The position numbers and the translations under genes were made by a program. From Acidimicrobiia bacterium (GTDB lineage: Bacteria; Actinomycetota; Acidimicrobiia; Spongiisociales; ZC4RG35), in the NCBI GenBank assembly GCA_009377735.1, contig WHTL01000059.1, positions 1 to 14,758 on the forward strand: DNA of 14,758 nucleotides. The letters run 5' to 3'. Shown in pieces: positions 12,947-14,758 of the stretch. Position 1 is the first letter of the stretch. Every line of letters starts with the position of its first letter. Under the pieces are notes generated by a model. That model saw nothing but the letters and a program-made list of their open reading frames with translations, was not told the DNA's origin and made no database searches.

Positions 12947-13477
12947 GTGGGATGGAGGACGATGCGGGGTTCTGGACCGATCTTGGCCATGTGCATCATC
13001 GCTCTTGGTTCTCTGAGTGCCTGTGAGTCCGACTCTGCGACGGTCACGACGTTAGAGCAGACGCCTACCACACTCACGGCGCGAGAGACGGCCTCCGCTT
13101 TCAGGGAATGTCTAAACGAGGCGGGGGTCGGAATCCCACCTATCAGGTTCGGACCCGATGACCGCCCGATCTTCGACGCGGTCGCCACTCTCGACACCTC
13201 CGAACCATCGGTGCGTGAGGCGTTGACAGGGTGTGTGGGGCCACTGGCGCAGCGTGGTCTCCTCGAAATGCAGACTGATCCGGCGCTCCGCGATGCCGTC
13301 GTAGACGATCTGACCGCCTTCGCCCAATGTATGAGAGATCAAGGCATCGCCAACTTTCCCAATCCGGTCGAGGGTTACGACGGAAGCGGGGCGGCGTTCC
13401 CCAGCGACTCCATTCCACGGGATGCCGATGGTTATCAGGGGGCCGTGGGGACGTGTCGGGATGGGGGAAGTCAATGA
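12947..13477 (+). CDS. Secreted lipoprotein with two Cys-pair repeats
   Basis: This 176-residue protein has a lipoprotein signal: basic start (MGWRTMRG), hydrophobic core (PILAMCIIALGS) and lipobox LSAC with C26. A Ser/Thr-rich linker (27-47) leads to two similar units. Unit 1 (48-96) is ETASAFRECLNEAGVGIPP...GC; unit 2 (121-170) is DLTAFAQCMRDQGIANFPN...GTC. Cys pairs C55/C96 and C128/C170 are 41 and 42 residues apart. The 'F.CMRDQGI.NFPNP' pattern is common in actinobacterial surface lipoproteins of unknown function. The GTG at 12947 is preferred because AAGGGG (12935-12940) lies 6 nt upstream; an ATG at 12962 with GGAGG only 3 nt before it is the alternative. It sits 3 nt after the etfD-like gene and overlaps pheA by ATGA. 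Function unknown. Confidence 0.75.
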   Translation: MGWRTMRGSGPILAMCIIALGSLSACESDSATVTTLEQTPTTLTARETASAFRECLNEAGVGIPPIRFGPDDRPIFDAVATLDTSEPSVREALTGCVGPLAQRGLLEMQTDPALRDAVVDDLTAFAQCMRDQGIANFPNPVEGYDGSGAAFPSDSIPRDADGYQGAVGTCRDGGSQ

Positions 13478-14316
13478 AGCTCGGCTACCAGGGCGAGCCT
13501 GGTTCTTACTCGCATCGTGCCACCACCGAACTCTTCGCCGACCATGCCAGCACAGGTTTCGAGACATTTGTTGCCGCCTTTGAGGCTCTGGAGACCAATG
13601 CGGTCGACCGGTTGGTCCTGCCTATCGAGAACTCGACCACGGGGAGCGTTCTCCCGGTTCTGGATCGGCTCGTTCCCGGTGGCGTCTCCATCGTTGGGGA
13701 GCACCACATCGAGGTGCAGCACAGCATCATGGCGGTGTCGGGAGCGACCCTGGAGGGTGTGCTGAGGGTTCGGTCCCACCCTGAGGCCCTGGCACAGGCA
13801 GAGGGATACCTGACAGAGAAGGGATGGAAGCTGGTGGTGGCTCACGACACCGCCGGTGCCGTTCGGGAAGTCGCTGAGACGGCGGACCCTGTCGAGGCCG
13901 CCCTCGCCCCGCCTTGGGCGGCTGACGAGCACGGTCTGGTGGTCCTCGCCAACAATGTGGTGGATAGGGATCACAACACTACGAGATTCGTGGTGATGGC
14001 GAAGGGTGCCCAGCCGGTGGCGGACGACGCAACGAAGACGACGGTGGCTTTCACCACCTCCCATACCCCCGGTGCTCTGGCGCTGGCGCTCACCGAGTTG
14101 GGTCTGCGCGGTGCCAACCTGACTCGTATCGAGAGCAGGCCTGCGGCGCGGGCGTGGCGCTACCGCTTCTTCGCCGACATGTTCCACCAACCTGGTGCGA
14201 AGGGCCGCGATCTTGTTTTCGATCCACCGCCTTCCACCATGCGAGACATAACCATCCTCGGGACCTACCGGCCCAGCGATGCCGAGAAAGACGCTAGGGG
14301 TACCGAAAGCTCCTGA
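13474..14316 (+). CDS. pheA: Prephenate dehydratase (PDT + ACT domains)
   Basis: This 280-residue monofunctional prephenate dehydratase converts prephenate to phenylpyruvate in phenylalanine synthesis. The catalytic PDT domain shows GYQGEPGSYSHRA (4-16), LVLPIENSTTGSV (47-59), EHHIEVQHSIM (76-86), SHPEALAQ (101-108) and the catalytic-site NTTRFVV (168-174). A regulatory ACT domain follows from about 187: FTTSHTPGALALAL, then NLTRIESRPAARAWRYRFFAD (215-235) with the ESRP motif that binds phenylalanine for feedback control. No chorismate mutase domain is fused. The start overlaps the lipoprotein stop (ATGA), with GGGGGAAG just upstream as SD. The 3' end overlaps a convergent gene by 23 nt. The last dozen residues (DAEKDARGTESS) are a charged tail beyond the ACT domain. 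Confidence 0.95.
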   Translation: MKLGYQGEPGSYSHRATTELFADHASTGFETFVAAFEALETNAVDRLVLPIENSTTGSVLPVLDRLVPGGVSIVGEHHIEVQHSIMAVSGATLEGVLRVRSHPEALAQAEGYLTEKGWKLVVAHDTAGAVREVAETADPVEAALAPPWAADEHGLVVLANNVVDRDHNTTRFVVMAKGAQPVADDATKTTVAFTTSHTPGALALALTELGLRGANLTRIESRPAARAWRYRFFADMFHQPGAKGRDLVFDPPPSTMRDITILGTYRPSDAEKDARGTESS

Positions 14317-14758
14317 AGGGAATCGCATTTAGGTCGAGATGAGCGAGGAGCCGTGCCATCTGAGGTACCGGCTCGTCGAACTCGGGGATGACCAACATCG
14401 GATCGAGACCGATCTGACCCTGAATCTTCGAGCGGATTCCATTTGGCTCCGCAGTTCGGTTCACGAGGAGTAGCGGTACTGCGCCCGCCCATTCGTTGAA
14501 CCAGTGGAGTGCGCGGGTCAGACCGTTGTCGGTCCCCTCGATCACGGCCACAAGTGGGCCTATGTGACGGAGCAGAGGGCTGGATCCGGGCACCGTGCCC
14601 AGGTCAACGATGGTGGACTCTCCCGTGCCTCTCCGCTCCTCGGCATCCGCAAGCATTGCCGGAATTTCCAATCCTGTCTGTTGGGAGATGACCTCACCGA
14701 GACGTTGCTCATCAGGATCGAGGTCCACCGCGATGGTGTCGTGAAAAATGGAGTGGGC
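14294..14758 (-). CDS. MinD/ParA-like ATPase, C-terminal part (5' end beyond window)
   Basis: The frame is open from the window edge to TAG at 14294, giving 154 visible residues. A start at GTG 14728 is possible, but in-frame codons upstream (HSIFHDTIAV) read straight into it, so the true start is probably outside. The visible part looks like the middle and end of a deviant-Walker ATPase: AVDLDPDEQRLGEVIS (switch-like DxDP), then STIVDLGTVPGSSPLLRHIGPLVAVIEGT (Walker B strand and following strand) and AVPLLLVNRT (the guanine/adenine-recognition Asn region). The P-loop would be off the window. CpaE/TadZ- or MinD-like localisation factors are candidates. It overlaps pheA tail-to-tail by 23 nt. 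Family call is moderate because half the protein is missing. Confidence 0.6.
   Translation of the reverse strand, partial: AHSIFHDTIAVDLDPDEQRLGEVISQQTGLEIPAMLADAEERRGTGESTIVDLGTVPGSSPLLRHIGPLVAVIEGTDNGLTRALHWFNEWAGAVPLLLVNRTAEPNGIRSKIQGQIGLDPMLVIPEFDEPVPQMARLLAHLDLNAIPFRSFRYP

Overview
The window is about 14.8 kb of GC-rich bacterial chromosome. I infer an actinobacterium, most likely of the Acidimicrobiia type. The reasons are the EtfD-like (Rv0338c-type) membrane Fe-S protein, the PspA gene beside an actinobacterial-style anchored membrane protein, the secreted lipoprotein with a 'CMRDQGI.NFPNP' motif, and the many start codons that sit 6-8 nt behind a TANNNT -10 box (leaderless transcripts). 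No rRNA, tRNA, CRISPR array, insertion sequence or phage gene is visible, so this is ordinary chromosomal gene content with some unusual small elements.

Layout. 34-2885 (minus): type-1 glycerate kinase and, upstream of it, a biotin-dependent acyl-CoA carboxylase carboxyltransferase subunit. The 176-nt gap between them is framed by a 13-bp perfect inverted repeat. 2958-3766 (plus): a MaoC-like hot-dog hydratase, divergent from the carboxylase, then a YeaQ/GlsB-type membrane protein with its own leader. 3800-6104 (minus): a tight operon with two 4-bp ATGA overlaps, encoding a class III CoA-transferase, a half-length SDR-like protein without catalytic residues, and an intact SDR. 6206-6292 (plus): an unlisted 28-residue membrane peptide with a strong Shine-Dalgarno sequence. 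6293-7920: uridine kinase (udk) flanked by non-coding DNA with three copies of a G-rich repeat. Two long copies end exactly at the start codons of udk and proC. 7921-10661 (plus): proC, an overlapping signal-peptide/TM/coiled-coil protein, and pspA. 10739-14316 (plus): etfD-like gene, a two-repeat lipoprotein and pheA in one close-packed unit. 14294-14758 (minus): the C-terminal part of a MinD/ParA-like ATPase, cut by the window edge and overlapping the pheA end.

How the genes fit together. The carboxylase, MaoC hydratase, CoA-transferase/SDR operon and EtfD-like protein all fit acyl-CoA catabolism. In that picture, acyl-CoA dehydrogenases would feed electrons through ETF and the EtfD-like protein to menaquinone. 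ProC and PheA serve amino-acid synthesis, and Udk serves pyrimidine salvage. PspA, its membrane neighbour and perhaps the 28-residue peptide look like an envelope-stress group: pspA and the small ORF share a GGGAACG-N16-CGT promoter-like pattern resembling ECF (SigE/SigW-type) sites.

The strongest candidates for something new are: the CoA-transferase / pseudo-SDR / SDR operon, which resembles the inactive-plus-active SDR pairing known from BbsCD; the repeat that carries a palindrome plus leaderless promoter in front of two unrelated housekeeping genes; and the small membrane ORF with an ECF-like promoter.
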